From positions 5,883,501-5,947,500 of the forward strand of contig NZ_CP087176.1 in NCBI RefSeq assembly GCF_024748695.1: 64,000 bases of DNA, given 5' to 3'. The notes under the pieces are model-generated. The model ran no database searches, was not told the DNA's origin, and saw only the letters and a program-made list of their open reading frames with translations. Each line of letters begins with the position of its first letter. Within the stretch, counting starts at the first letter, position 1. This DNA is from Pseudomonas sp. B21-040. Lineage in GTDB: Bacteria > Pseudomonadota > Gammaproteobacteria > Pseudomonadales > Pseudomonadaceae. This document shows, piece by piece, positions 18,786 through 27,156 of this stretch. Both the position numbers and the translations under genes were made by a program.

Positions 18786-20156
18786 ATGACTTCTTCTACA
18801 CAGCTCAAACCCACACTCGGCACCCTGCATCTATGGGGCATTGCCGTCGGCCTGGTGATTTCCGGCGAGTACTTCGGCTGGAGTTACGGCTGGGGCACCG
18901 CAGGAACACTGGGGTTTCTCGTCACCGCCCTGATGGTGGCGACGATGTACACCTGCTTTATCTTCAGTTTCACTGAACTGACGACCGCAATTCCCCACGC
19001 TGGCGGGCCCTTTGCCTACAGCCGGCGGGCGTTTGGTGAGAAAGGCGGATTGATCGCCGGCATCGCCACCCTGATTGAATTCGTCTTTGCGCCACCGGCC
19101 ATTGCCATGGCCATCGGCGCCTACCTCAACGTGCAATACCCGGAACTTGATCCGAAAATCGCGGCGGTTGGTGCGTATTTCGTGTTCATGGGCCTGAACA
19201 TCCTCGGGGTCAGCATCGCTGCGACCTTCGAACTGGTGGTCACCGTGCTGGCGGTCGCCGAACTGCTGGTGTTCATGGGCGTGGTGGCGCCGGGTTTCAG
19301 CTTCAGTAACTTTGTGCTCAATGGCTGGTCAGGGTCCAACGAGTTCACGATCGCGTCCATTCCCGGCATCTTCGCCGCCATTCCCTTCGCGATCTGGTTT
19401 TTCCTCGCAATTGAAGGCGCGGCAATGGCAGCCGAAGAGGCCAAGGACCCGAAACGCACGATTCCCAAGGCTTACGTCAGCGGCATTCTGACCCTGGTGT
19501 TCCTGGCCATCGGCGTGATGGTCATGGCCGGCGGCGTCGGCGACTGGCGCCAACTGTCGAACATCAACGACCCGCTGCCGCAGGCGATGAAAGCCGTGGT
19601 CGGCAACAACTCCACGTGGATGCACATGCTGGTCTGGATTGGCCTGTTCGGCCTGGTGGCGAGCTTCCACGGGATCATCCTCGGTTACTCCCGTCAGTTC
19701 TTCGCCCTGGCGCGTGCCGGTTATCTGCCAAGCAGCCTGGCCAAACTCTCGCGTTTCCAGACCCCGCACCGGGCCATTTTGGCCGGCGGCGTGATCGGTA
19801 TTGCGGCGATTTACAGCGATGGCCTGGTCAACCTGCAAGGCATGACCCTGACGGCGGCGATGATCACCATGTCGGTATTCGGTGCCATTGTGATGTACAT
19901 CATCAGTATGCTGAGCCTGTTCAAACTGCGTAAAACCGAACCGAACCTGGAGCGCACCTTCCGCGCGCCGGGCTATCCGATCGTGCCGGGGATTGCGCTG
20001 TTTCTGGCGGTGGTGTGCCTGGTAGCGATGGCCTGGTTCAACACGCTGATCGGGTGTGTGTTTCTCGGCTTCATGGCGGCCGGCTACCTGTATTTCCAAT
20101 TGACCGCCAGGCAACGCGCCGATGCGCCAGCCGACGCGATGCTCGAAGGTATTTGA
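18786..20156 (+). CDS. eat: Ethanolamine permease (APC superfamily)
   Basis: 456 residues with about twelve hydrophobic helices. It is an amino acid/polyamine/organocation transporter: the first helix WGIAVGLVISGEYFGWSYGWGTAG, then AIPHAGGPFAYSRRAFG and EGAAMAAEEAKDPKRTIPKAY are typical of the ethanolamine permease group. It imports ethanolamine across the inner membrane for EutBC. GAGGA lies just upstream of the ATG. It is followed by a REPIN and then eutBC; whether readthrough reaches eutBC cannot be told. Confidence 0.9.
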   Translation: MTSSTQLKPTLGTLHLWGIAVGLVISGEYFGWSYGWGTAGTLGFLVTALMVATMYTCFIFSFTELTTAIPHAGGPFAYSRRAFGEKGGLIAGIATLIEFVFAPPAIAMAIGAYLNVQYPELDPKIAAVGAYFVFMGLNILGVSIAATFELVVTVLAVAELLVFMGVVAPGFSFSNFVLNGWSGSNEFTIASIPGIFAAIPFAIWFFLAIEGAAMAAEEAKDPKRTIPKAYVSGILTLVFLAIGVMVMAGGVGDWRQLSNINDPLPQAMKAVVGNNSTWMHMLVWIGLFGLVASFHGIILGYSRQFFALARAGYLPSSLAKLSRFQTPHRAILAGGVIGIAAIYSDGLVNLQGMTLTAAMITMSVFGAIVMYIISMLSLFKLRKTEPNLERTFRAPGYPIVPGIALFLAVVCLVAMAWFNTLIGCVFLGFMAAGYLYFQLTARQRADAPADAMLEGI

Positions 20157-20216
20157 GATGCACCGGCGCCGGGCCAATCCCCCGGCGCCTGCCCTATTTG
20201 GGGTCGACAACCCTGC

Positions 20217-20309
20217 CCTGTAGGAGCAAGGCTTGCCCGAGAGGGCATCACTGCGATCGGACAGCTACACCGCGGTGATGCCATCGCGGGCAAGCCTTGC
20301 TCCTACAGG
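20217..20309. repeat. REPIN with perfect 23-base arms between eat and eutB
   Basis: The left arm begins CCTGTAGGAGCAAGG and the right arm is its exact inverse ending CCTTGCTCCTACAGG, separated by 47 bases. It occupies most of the 185-base spacer between the permease and eutB. A related copy is at 57536. Confidence 0.85.
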
Positions 20310-20341
20310 TCATCATTTCAGAATCAGGAGGACACTGTCCC

Positions 20342-21736
20342 ATGGCCGCATTTGCCCACTCCATCGGCGCTCTGACCTATCGCTTCGAGAGCCTCAAGGA
20401 CGTCATGGCCAAGGCCAGCCCGGCGCGCTCCGGTGATTTCCTGGCGGGCGTCGCTGCGCTCAATGATGGCGAGCGGGTGGCTGCGCAGATGGCCCTGGCT
20501 GACATCCCGCTGACGCATTTCCTGCAGGAAGTACTGATTCCCTACGAGGCCGATGAAGTCACCCGACTGATCATCGACACTCACGACACACACGCCTTCG
20601 CCGTGGTCAGCCACCTCACTGTCGGCGGTTTTCGCGACTGGCTGCTCAGCGACGCTGCCGATGAACTGAGCCTGCGTGCACTCGCCCCCGGCCTGACGCC
20701 GGAAATGGTGGCCGCCGTGTCGAAAATCATGCGCGTCCAGGACCTGGTCCTGGTGGCACAGAAGATCCGCGTGGTCACGAAGTTTCGCGGCACCCTGGGT
20801 TTGCGTGGCCGGTTATCCACCCGCTTGCAACCCAACCACCCCACCGATGAGCCCGCCGGTATTGCCGCGAGCATTCTCGACGGCCTGCTGTATGGCAACG
20901 GCGACGCGATGATCGGCATCAACCCGGCCACCGACAGCATCGCCTCGATCTGCGCCATGCTGGAAATGCTCGACGCGATCATCCAGCGCTACGAAATCCC
21001 GACCCAGGCCTGCGTGCTGACCCATGTCACCACGTCGATCGAGGCGATCAATCGCGGTGTTCCGCTGGACCTGGTGTTCCAGTCGATCGCCGGCACCGAA
21101 GCGGCGAACGCCAGTTTTGGCATCAATCTGAACGTTTTACGCGAAGGCTATGACGCCGGCTTGAGCCTTAATCGCGGCACACTGGGCCAGAACCTGATGT
21201 ATTTCGAAACCGGGCAGGGCAGCGCGCTGTCAGCCAACGCCCACCACGGTATCGACCAGCAAACCTGTGAAACCCGCGCCTACGCGGTGGCACGACATTT
21301 CAAGCCATTCCTGGTGAACACGGTTGTAGGATTTATCGGCCCGGAATACCTCTACAACGGCAAACAGATCATTCGTGCCGGCCTCGAAGACCACTTCTGC
21401 GGCAAGCTGTTGGGCGTGCCGATGGGTTGCGATATCTGTTACACCAACCACGCCGAGGCCGACCAGGACGACATGGACACCCTGCTGACCCTGCTGGGTG
21501 TGGCCGGGATCAACTTCATCATGGGCATCCCCGGCTCCGACGACATCATGCTCAACTACCAGACCACCTCGTTCCACGATGCCCTCTACGCCCGCCAGAC
21601 GCTGGGACTGAAACCAGCACCGGAATTCGAACAGTGGCTGGCAAAAATGGGCATTTTTACCCAGGCCGACGGCAAGATTCACTTCGGCGACAGCCTGCCA
21701 CCGGCCTTCCGCCAAGCGATGGCGCAACTGGGATGA
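20342..21736 (+). CDS. eutB: Ethanolamine ammonia-lyase large subunit
   Basis: 464 residues. With EutC it forms the adenosylcobalamin-dependent lyase that converts ethanolamine to acetaldehyde and ammonia. It carries the TIM-barrel active site: [57 protein letters not shown] and [16 protein letters not shown]. The ATG at 20342 ([15 protein letters not shown]) follows AGGAGG by ten bases; the frame stays open upstream only through the REPIN. The start of eutC overlaps its last codons. It needs B12, which may connect with the btuB and btuF genes further along. Confidence 0.96.
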   Translation: MAAFAHSIGALTYRFESLKDVMAKASPARSGDFLAGVAALNDGERVAAQMALADIPLTHFLQEVLIPYEADEVTRLIIDTHDTHAFAVVSHLTVGGFRDWLLSDAADELSLRALAPGLTPEMVAAVSKIMRVQDLVLVAQKIRVVTKFRGTLGLRGRLSTRLQPNHPTDEPAGIAASILDGLLYGNGDAMIGINPATDSIASICAMLEMLDAIIQRYEIPTQACVLTHVTTSIEAINRGVPLDLVFQSIAGTEAANASFGINLNVLREGYDAGLSLNRGTLGQNLMYFETGQGSALSANAHHGIDQQTCETRAYAVARHFKPFLVNTVVGFIGPEYLYNGKQIIRAGLEDHFCGKLLGVPMGCDICYTNHAEADQDDMDTLLTLLGVAGINFIMGIPGSDDIMLNYQTTSFHDALYARQTLGLKPAPEFEQWLAKMGIFTQADGKIHFGDSLPPAFRQAMAQLG

Positions 21737-22569
21737 GTGCTTTTATGGATAAGCCAACTGTTGATCCACAAAACCCGTTGCTGGAGTTGCGCCGCCTGAC
21801 ACCGGCGCGCATTGCCTTGGGCCGCACTGGCACGAGCATGCCGACCAGCGCTCAACTGGATTTCCAGTACGCCCATGCGCAGGCGCGGGACGCGGTGCAT
21901 TTGCCGTTCGACCACGCGGGGCTCAGCACGCAATTGGCTGAGATCGGACGCGCCAGTGTGTTGCTGCACAGCGCCGCCGCAGACCGCAACAGCTATTTGC
22001 AACGCCCTGATTTGGGCCGAAAACTGAGTGATCCGTCGGCGCAGACGCTACGCAATTATGCGGCGGCCAATCCCGGCGGGGTCGATCTGGTCATCGTGGT
22101 GGCCGATGGGCTGTCGGCACTGGCCGTTCATCGCCATACCCTGCCGTTTCTGCAGCGCCTGGAGGAACAGGTGCTGGCCGAAGGCTGGTCCGTATCGCCG
22201 GTGATGCTGGTGGAACAGGGCCGCGTCGCGGTGGCCGACGAAATCGGTGAGCTGATGGGGGCGAAAATGACGGTGATCCTGATCGGCGAACGCCCTGGAC
22301 TCAGCTCGCCAGACAGCCTGGGTTTATATTTCACCTACAATCCAAAGGTCGGGCTGACGGATGCTTTTCGCAATTGCATCTCCAACGTCCGGCTCGAAGG
22401 GCTGAGTTATGGCATGGCCGCTCACCGCTTGGTGTATTTGATGCGCGAGGCCTGTCGCAGACAGTTGTCGGGGGTCAATTTAAAGGATGAAGCGCAACTC
22501 CAGACCTTGGATTCGGACACCCGCGCGGACCTGAAACGAAACTTCCTGTTGGGTCAGCCTGATGCCTGA
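21733..22569 (+). CDS. eutC: Ethanolamine ammonia-lyase small subunit
   Basis: 278 residues. The small subunit contributes to the cobalamin pocket of the EutBC complex. Family blocks seen: [85 protein letters not shown] and [20 protein letters not shown]. The ATG overlaps the eutB stop by four bases (ATGA), giving translational coupling; a second ATG 12 bases on is also possible. No microcompartment shell genes are present, so this is the short, shell-free ethanolamine pathway. Confidence 0.95.
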   Translation: MSAFMDKPTVDPQNPLLELRRLTPARIALGRTGTSMPTSAQLDFQYAHAQARDAVHLPFDHAGLSTQLAEIGRASVLLHSAAADRNSYLQRPDLGRKLSDPSAQTLRNYAAANPGGVDLVIVVADGLSALAVHRHTLPFLQRLEEQVLAEGWSVSPVMLVEQGRVAVADEIGELMGAKMTVILIGERPGLSSPDSLGLYFTYNPKVGLTDAFRNCISNVRLEGLSYGMAAHRLVYLMREACRRQLSGVNLKDEAQLQTLDSDTRADLKRNFLLGQPDA

Positions 22570-22682
22570 ACCGTTTCCGCATTGCGTTTGCGCGCCGGTT
22601 TCAGGCAGGATCGACGAACGGCCGCCCGGGTTTCCCATCGCCGTCATCAACGTAAGACAGCCATTTGAAGACGAGACCTACC

Positions 22683-23144
22683 ATGCGGATTATTCAAGCG
22701 ACCCTTGAGCACCTGGACCTTCTGGCCCCACTGTTCGTGAAGTATCGTGAGTTTTATGGATCCCTGCCTTACCCGGACTCGTCGCGTGCCTTTCTCGAAA
22801 AGCGCCTGCGTCGCAAGGAATCGGTGATTTATCTCGCGCTGTCCGATGACGACAGCAACAAACTGATGGGTTTCTGTCAGCTGTATCCGAGTTTTTCGTC
22901 CCTTTCGCTTAAACGCGTGTGGATCCTCAACGACATCTATGTCGCCGAAGATGCCCGCCGCCAGTTGGTGGCCGATAACCTGATCCGCACCGCGAAGAAG
23001 ATGGCCAAGGAAACCAATGCCGTACGCATGCGTGTTTCCACCAGCAGCCACAACGAAGTCGCGCGCAAAACCTATGAATCCATCGGATTCAAGGAAGACA
23101 CCGAGTTCAAGAACTACGTGCTGCCGATCAGCGACGAACTCTGA
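22683..23144 (+). CDS. GNAT family N-acetyltransferase
   Basis: 153 residues, one acetyltransferase domain. The acetyl-CoA-binding region runs WILNDIYVAEDARRQLVADNLIRTAKKMAKE, with the late motif NEVARKTYESIGFKEDTEFKNYVLPI typical of GNAT proteins that act on small amines or protein termini. The substrate is unknown. I start at MRIIQATLEHLDLL; six extra in-frame codons upstream lack a ribosome site. A counterpart sits next to the ethanolamine genes in PAO1 (PA4026, from memory), so it belongs to the conserved backbone. Confidence 0.85.
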   Translation: MRIIQATLEHLDLLAPLFVKYREFYGSLPYPDSSRAFLEKRLRRKESVIYLALSDDDSNKLMGFCQLYPSFSSLSLKRVWILNDIYVAEDARRQLVADNLIRTAKKMAKETNAVRMRVSTSSHNEVARKTYESIGFKEDTEFKNYVLPISDEL

Positions 23145-23159
23145 CCGCACCGATCGACT

Positions 23160-23183
23160 GTGGGAGCCCTCCCTGGCTCCCAC
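23160..23183. repeat. Hairpin after the acetyltransferase gene
   Basis: GTGGGAGCC and GGCTCCCAC form a perfect nine-base stem with a six-base loop. A-runs rather than T-runs follow on the plus strand, so it looks like a REP-derived palindrome more than a classical terminator. Confidence 0.5.
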
Positions 23184-23371
23184 AAAAAATCCGCATCAAC
23201 CATCCATCCCCCCGCGACATCCCTCGCTACAAACTGAACGCTCTTTTCACTTTTCAGTCCGTATAATCGCGACCTTTCCGGCTTGTAAGAAAAACTACAT
23301 CTACCAGTAGTCTAAATACCAAGTCATCCGCACAGGCCTGCAGAGCCGGGCCATCACCACAGGTGCTTTAT

Positions 23372-24028
23372 ATGGATTTCAACCCGATCGACATCGTGCT
23401 GCATCTCGACGTTTACCTCGACATGCTGGTGAGCAACTACGGGGCCTGGATCTACGCCATTCTCTTTTTGGTGATTTTCTGTGAAACCGGCCTGGTGGTG
23501 ATGCCGTTCTTGCCAGGCGACTCTCTGCTATTTATCGCGGGTGCTGTTGCAGCCGGTGGCGGCATGGACCCTGTATTGCTCGGCGGCCTGCTGATGCTGG
23601 CGGCGATTCTCGGTGACAGCACCAACTACCTCATCGGTCGAACGGCAGGCGAAAAGCTGTTCAGTAACCCGAACTCGAAAATTTTCCGCCGCGATTACCT
23701 GCAACAAACCCACGAGTTCTATGACAAGCACGGCGGCAAAACCGTAACGATGGCGCGCTTCCTGCCGATCATCCGCACCTTTGCACCGTTCGTCGCCGGT
23801 GTCGGGAAAATGCCTTACCCGCGTTTCTTTTTCTTCAGCGTCTTCGGCACGATCCTGTGGGTCGGCGGCCTGGTGACCCTCGGTTACTTCTTCGGCAACG
23901 TACCGTTCATCAAGAAAAACCTGTCGCTCCTGGTGGTGGGCATCATCCTGCTGTCGCTGGTTCCAATGATCATCGGCATGGTCCGCAGCCGCCTCGCCAA
24001 CGCCGCGTCCAAAGCCCAATCGCGCTGA
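23372..24028 (+). CDS. DedA family inner-membrane protein
   Basis: 218 residues with about five hydrophobic segments. The DedA/VTT core is clear: IFCETGLVVMPFLPGDSLLFIAGAVAA, ILGDSTNYLIGRTAGEKLF, and MARFLPIIRTFAPFVAGVGKMPYPRFFFF. Some DedA proteins flip or recycle polyprenyl phosphate or phosphatidylethanolamine and support membrane energetics. ATG 23372 (MDFNPIDIVLHLDVYL) is preceded by AGGTG at six bases, better than the frame's first start at 23363. It is followed six bases later by the MtfA gene, so the two are likely cotranscribed. A second DedA domain in this window is fused to PAP2 at 6131. Confidence 0.92.
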   Translation: MDFNPIDIVLHLDVYLDMLVSNYGAWIYAILFLVIFCETGLVVMPFLPGDSLLFIAGAVAAGGGMDPVLLGGLLMLAAILGDSTNYLIGRTAGEKLFSNPNSKIFRRDYLQQTHEFYDKHGGKTVTMARFLPIIRTFAPFVAGVGKMPYPRFFFFSVFGTILWVGGLVTLGYFFGNVPFIKKNLSLLVVGIILLSLVPMIIGMVRSRLANAASKAQSR

Positions 24029-24034
24029 ACTGCG

Positions 24035-24847
24035 ATGTGGTCGCTTAGCGCCTGGCGCCGCCAGCGCACCTTGGCCAAGCACCCGATTGCCGACGACATG
24101 TGGCAGCGGGTGCGCCAGCACTTGAGCTTCCTCGATGGCATCAGCGCCACTGAAGACCAGTGGTTGCGCGAAGCCTGCGTGCTGTTCCTCGAAGACAAAC
24201 ACCTGACCGCCCTGCCCGGCGTCGAACTGCACCAGGAGCAACGCCTGTTGCTGGCAGCGCAAGCGCAATTGCCGCTGCTGAATCTGGGCGACTTGAACTG
24301 GTATCAAGGTTTTCACGAAATCATCCTCTACCCCGATGACTTCCTCAGCCCCCAGCGCCATCGCGATGCCAGCGGCGTGGAGCATGAGTGGGACGGCGAA
24401 CACAGTGGCGAGGCGTGGCAGCAAGGGCCGATCATTCTCGCCTGGCCTGGCGTAATGGCCAGTGGTGGCTGGGAAGGCTACAACCTGGTGATCCACGAAC
24501 TGGCGCACAAACTCGACATGCTCAACGGCGTCGCCAACGGCCTGCCGCCGCTGCACCCCGACATGCGGGTCAGCGAATGGGCCAAGGTGATGCAAGAGGC
24601 CTACAATGACCTCGACGGGCAACTGGAGCGCAACCCGGATGCCGAAACCGCCATCGACCCGTACGCGGCAGAAAACCCCGCCGAGTTTTTTGCCGTCACC
24701 AGTGAATACTTCTTCAGCGCCCCGGATTTGCTGCACGAGACTTATCCACAGGTGTATGAACAACTGAAGCTTTTCTACCGGCAGGATCCGCTGAGCCGGT
24801 TACGGCAACTTCTGGCTGAAGATCCGGTCTACCGGGACCACGACTAA
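24035..24847 (+). CDS. MtfA-type zinc metallopeptidase (M90)
   Basis: 270 residues, similar in length to E. coli MtfA. The zinc-binding HEXXH is in VIHELAHKLD (His154 to His158), with the distal glutamate region NPAEFFAVTSEYFF. Other family blocks are LPLLNLGDLNWYQGFHEIILYPDDF and GPIILAWPGVMASGGWEGYN. In E. coli MtfA binds the Mlc repressor and has aminopeptidase activity; no Mlc gene is near, so the role here is open. The gene follows dedA by six bases and precedes ppa. Confidence 0.9.
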   Translation: MWSLSAWRRQRTLAKHPIADDMWQRVRQHLSFLDGISATEDQWLREACVLFLEDKHLTALPGVELHQEQRLLLAAQAQLPLLNLGDLNWYQGFHEIILYPDDFLSPQRHRDASGVEHEWDGEHSGEAWQQGPIILAWPGVMASGGWEGYNLVIHELAHKLDMLNGVANGLPPLHPDMRVSEWAKVMQEAYNDLDGQLERNPDAETAIDPYAAENPAEFFAVTSEYFFSAPDLLHETYPQVYEQLKLFYRQDPLSRLRQLLAEDPVYRDHD

Positions 24848-24892
24848 GGTCTACACGACCTCTGGTACATAGCGTCATCGGCGGAATATGCC

Positions 24893-24898
24893 TATAAT
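24893..24898 (+). promoter_or_regulatory. Probable -10 element of the ppa promoter
   Basis: A perfect TATAAT lies 63 bases before the ppa ATG, in a short A/T-rich patch of an otherwise GC-rich spacer. The -35 region is weak, with no good match at 17 bases upstream. Confidence 0.5.
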
Positions 24899-24960
24899 CG
24901 CCGCCACTTTTTGGTCAATCCGGCCAAGTATTTCTGGTCAACTAACGGGGGCAACGCCCA

Positions 24961-25488
24961 ATGAGCTACAGCAAGATTCCGGCTGGCAAAGACCTGCCGA
25001 ACGACATCTATGTCGCGATCGAGATTCCGGCCAACCACGCGCCGATCAAATACGAAATCGACAAAGACAGCGATTGCCTGTTCGTTGACCGTTTCATGGC
25101 CACCCCAATGTTCTACCCGGCCAACTACGGTTACATCCCGAACACCCTGGCTGACGACGGCGATCCCCTCGACGTGCTGGTCGTGACCCCTTACCCGGTT
25201 GCTCCAGGTTCGGTAATCCGCGCCCGTCCGGTCGGCATCCTGAACATGACCGACGACGGCGGCGGCGATGCCAAAGTTATCGCAGTTCCGCACGACAAGC
25301 TGTCCCAGCTGTACGTCGATGTGAAGGAATACACCGATCTGCCGCCGCTGCTGATCCAGCAGATCGAGCACTTCTTCGCGAACTACAAAGATCTCGAAAA
25401 AGGCAAATGGGTGAAGATCGAAGGCTGGGCTGGCGCAGACGCCGCTCGTGACGCGATCACCAAGTCGGTTGCAGCCTACAAAGGCTAA
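24961..25488 (+). CDS. ppa: Inorganic pyrophosphatase, family I
   Basis: 175 residues, the standard length. Hydrolyses pyrophosphate released in biosynthesis, driving those reactions forward; cytoplasmic and Mg-dependent. Conserved metal and phosphate ligands are visible in [34 protein letters not shown], with [10 protein letters not shown] and the C-terminal [20 protein letters not shown]. It has its own promoter candidate and a strong terminator right after the stop, so it is a single-gene unit. Confidence 0.97.
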   Translation: MSYSKIPAGKDLPNDIYVAIEIPANHAPIKYEIDKDSDCLFVDRFMATPMFYPANYGYIPNTLADDGDPLDVLVVTPYPVAPGSVIRARPVGILNMTDDGGGDAKVIAVPHDKLSQLYVDVKEYTDLPPLLIQQIEHFFANYKDLEKGKWVKIEGWAGADAARDAITKSVAAYKG

Positions 25489-25520
25489 GACGCCTTTGGC
25501 CTTGCGCCACTGACGACTAG

Positions 25521-25549
25521 AAAAAACCCCGGTTGATCCGGGGTTTTTT
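25521..25549 (+). terminator. Rho-independent terminator of ppa
   Basis: AACCCCGG, a five-base loop (TTGAT) and CCGGGGTT followed by a T-run, 33 bases after the ppa stop. The A-run on the left flank makes it a possible bidirectional terminator. Confidence 0.9.
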
Positions 25550-25668
25550 GTGCGCGCTCACAAAGTGGTTTTTAAACAGGACGTTTATCTCGCGCTCGCC
25601 ACGGTTTTTTCTTGTTTAATTTGTTCAAAATACGTCTTACATCCGGTCGTAAATTTCCCTCGAAATTT

Positions 25669-25690
25669 GAACGGTTCGTTTATTCAAACG
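25669..25690 (+). promoter_or_regulatory. Candidate autoregulatory operator of the S24-type repressor
   Basis: The unusually A/T-rich upstream region holds two short palindromes, GAAC-G-GTTC (25669-25677) and CGTTT-ATTC-AAACG (25677-25690), 29-50 bases before the repressor ATG. Position and symmetry suggest a repressor site; binding is inferred. Confidence 0.4.
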
Positions 25691-25718
25691 CCCACCCTGC
25701 GCCCGTAGACTCGTGTTT

Positions 25719-26465
25719 ATGAAAAAGAACACTAGCGGCCCACGGTTTAAAGCGCTCCTCGAAAAAGCGAACATAACGACGACAGGATTTGCCGCTTTCT
25801 TCGACACGGAAGCGCAAAACATCCACAACTGGTACACCCGCGGCGTGCCCGCCTACCGCATGGAAGAGGTGTCCAGACTGCTGTCGGTCAACAGCGACTG
25901 GCTCAAGACCGGTGAGGGTCCACAAGACTCCAAACACCTGCGCCTGCTCGACGAGTCAGGCAACACCTTCGACGCCCAGGCGATTCGTGGCATCTACACG
26001 GTCATCGAGCCGAGCGACGTCGAACTGCCCCTCTACAAAGAATCCCCCATCGCCCCGGGGTCTCACAAAACCCACATCGTGGAAGACACCGGCCAATTTA
26101 TCCGCCTGCCCAAAAGCCACCTCGACTCCCTGGAAATCAACCATGCTGACGCGATCGGCATTCACATGCTCGGTAATAGCATGGGCGCGAGGATTGAGGA
26201 CGGCTCCACCCTCGCCATCGACCGTGGGCTGACCAAGGTGATTGATGGGGAAATTTACGCCCTCGACCATGACGGGATGCTGCGCATCAAATACCTGCAC
26301 CGCATGCCCGGGAATGCGCTGCGATTGCGCAGCTACAACAAAACCGAGCACCCGGATGAGATTTTCAGCGCCGAGCAGATTGATAAGCAGAACATCAGGG
26401 TGTTGGGGTGGGTGTTTTGGTGGTCGACGCTGAACAAACGTCGACCGACGGTGCCGTTCCTGTAA
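25719..26465 (+). CDS. LexA/CI-like (XRE-S24) transcriptional regulator, orphan
   Basis: 248 residues. The N-terminal 65 form an unusual HTH (FKALLEKANITTTGFAAFFDTEAQNIHNWYTRGVPAYRMEEVSRLL) like PrtR-type phage and pyocin repressors. The C-terminal half is an S24 peptidase fold with Ser154 (MLGNSMG) and Lys191 (LRIKYLH), 37 residues apart as in LexA. The linker KESPIAPGSHKTH has no Ala-Gly or Cys-Gly pair, so self-cleavage on RecA activation is doubtful. The ATG follows a GTG-TTT pair also in frame. There are no phage genes beside it; it sits alone between ppa and a REPIN. It probably represses itself and unknown distant targets. Confidence 0.8.
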   Translation: MKKNTSGPRFKALLEKANITTTGFAAFFDTEAQNIHNWYTRGVPAYRMEEVSRLLSVNSDWLKTGEGPQDSKHLRLLDESGNTFDAQAIRGIYTVIEPSDVELPLYKESPIAPGSHKTHIVEDTGQFIRLPKSHLDSLEINHADAIGIHMLGNSMGARIEDGSTLAIDRGLTKVIDGEIYALDHDGMLRIKYLHRMPGNALRLRSYNKTEHPDEIFSAEQIDKQNIRVLGWVFWWSTLNKRRPTVPFL

Positions 26466-26477
26466 ACACACAACCCC

Positions 26478-26609
26478 TGTAGCAGCTGGCGAAGCCTGCG
26501 TCCGGCTGCGCAGCAGTCGTACAACCATTCACCCCGATGTTTCAGGTTCACCGCGGGTATCGATTTACGACTGCTGCGCAGTCGGACGCAGGCTTCGCCA
26601 GCTGCTACA
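26478..26609. repeat. REPIN of the GTAGCAGCTGGCGAAGCC family
   Basis: Left arm TGTAGCAGCTGGCGAAGCC and its inverted copy GGCTTCGCCAGCTGCTACA enclose two further paired segments around GTCCGGCTGCGCAGCAGTCG. It lies directly after the S24-type regulator gene. Confidence 0.85.
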
Positions 26610-26666
26610 CATCACCGCAATCGCTCTACCCCGCACACCACACTGGGAATTTCCCCAAAAAATCAG

Positions 26667-26852
26667 TATGCTGCGCCCCACATTTGCGCATCAACCCGCC
26701 CCGCGGCTCTGATCGCACCGACACGGCAGATGACTTTCTCGCCAAGTCCCACAGCCGGACGCAAGATCCGGGTGTACGTTTTGAAGGCTGGCGCGGTTTA
26801 CCAAAAATGATCCAAGCCAGTCCCCGAGAAGCCGGCCACAAGCCGGCTTTTT
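26667..26852 (+). ncRNA. Possible small RNA or short-ORF transcript ending in a strong terminator
   Basis: A -10-like TATGCT (26667-26672) precedes about 180 bases that end in a textbook intrinsic terminator, although no recognisable gene lies between the REPIN and that terminator. Within it a 26-codon frame runs from ATG 26730 to TGA 26810, ending RKIRVYVLKAGAVYQK; no homologue is known to me. The unit could be a small RNA, a microprotein gene or the decayed end of a lost gene. Confidence 0.3.
26829..26852 (+). terminator. Rho-independent terminator with no annotated gene upstream
   Basis: AGCCGGC, a five-base loop and GCCGGCT followed by TTTTT. It is as strong as the ppa terminator and belongs to the small transcription unit before it. 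Confidence 0.8.
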
Positions 26853-27156
26853 AATGCCTGTAGAAAAACTCTTATCCAGCGTCAGCAGTGCTGGCACTCT
26901 TTTCCAGCAGGCGATAGAGGGTTAATAAGCAAGCAGCTTTCTATCGAAGGAAACATCCGGAAAATCCAACCTGCTTGCGCCGGATAATTGCGCTGACTTA
27001 TCTTCGACCGTCCCTGCCAAACCAGCATTGGATTCACCATCCCACCGGTTGAGTCGGACAGATTGCTCCCCATTCGCATGCGCTTTTTTTATGGTTCTTC
27101 ACGGAATCCCGGCAAACGCAACGAAATCGCGCCAAAAAAGCCACGAGGAACAACGC
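26853..27156 (+). other. 304-base non-coding stretch before the DUF1016 nuclease gene
   Basis: No credible frame, RNA gene or long repeat seen. A T-run after CGCATGCGC (near 27077-27092) is too short-stemmed to call a terminator. The promoter and ribosome site (GAGG at 27145) of the next gene must lie here. Confidence 0.5.

Noticed and set aside
20217-20309. CRISPR-like paired repeats
   Set aside because: Two inverted arms only, no regular direct repeats or cas genes; it is a REPIN.
22570-22620. Terminator after eutC
   Set aside because: Arms TGCCTGAACCG and CGGTTTCAGGCA pair only with a bulge, across a long loop and without a T-run.
23528-24763. 411-codon minus-strand open frame
   Set aside because: Antisense of dedA and mtfA; composition is typical of GC-rich shadow frames.
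26730-26810. Firm call of a 26-codon protein gene
   Set aside because: No ribosome site of quality and no recognised family; kept only as part of the uncertain transcript.
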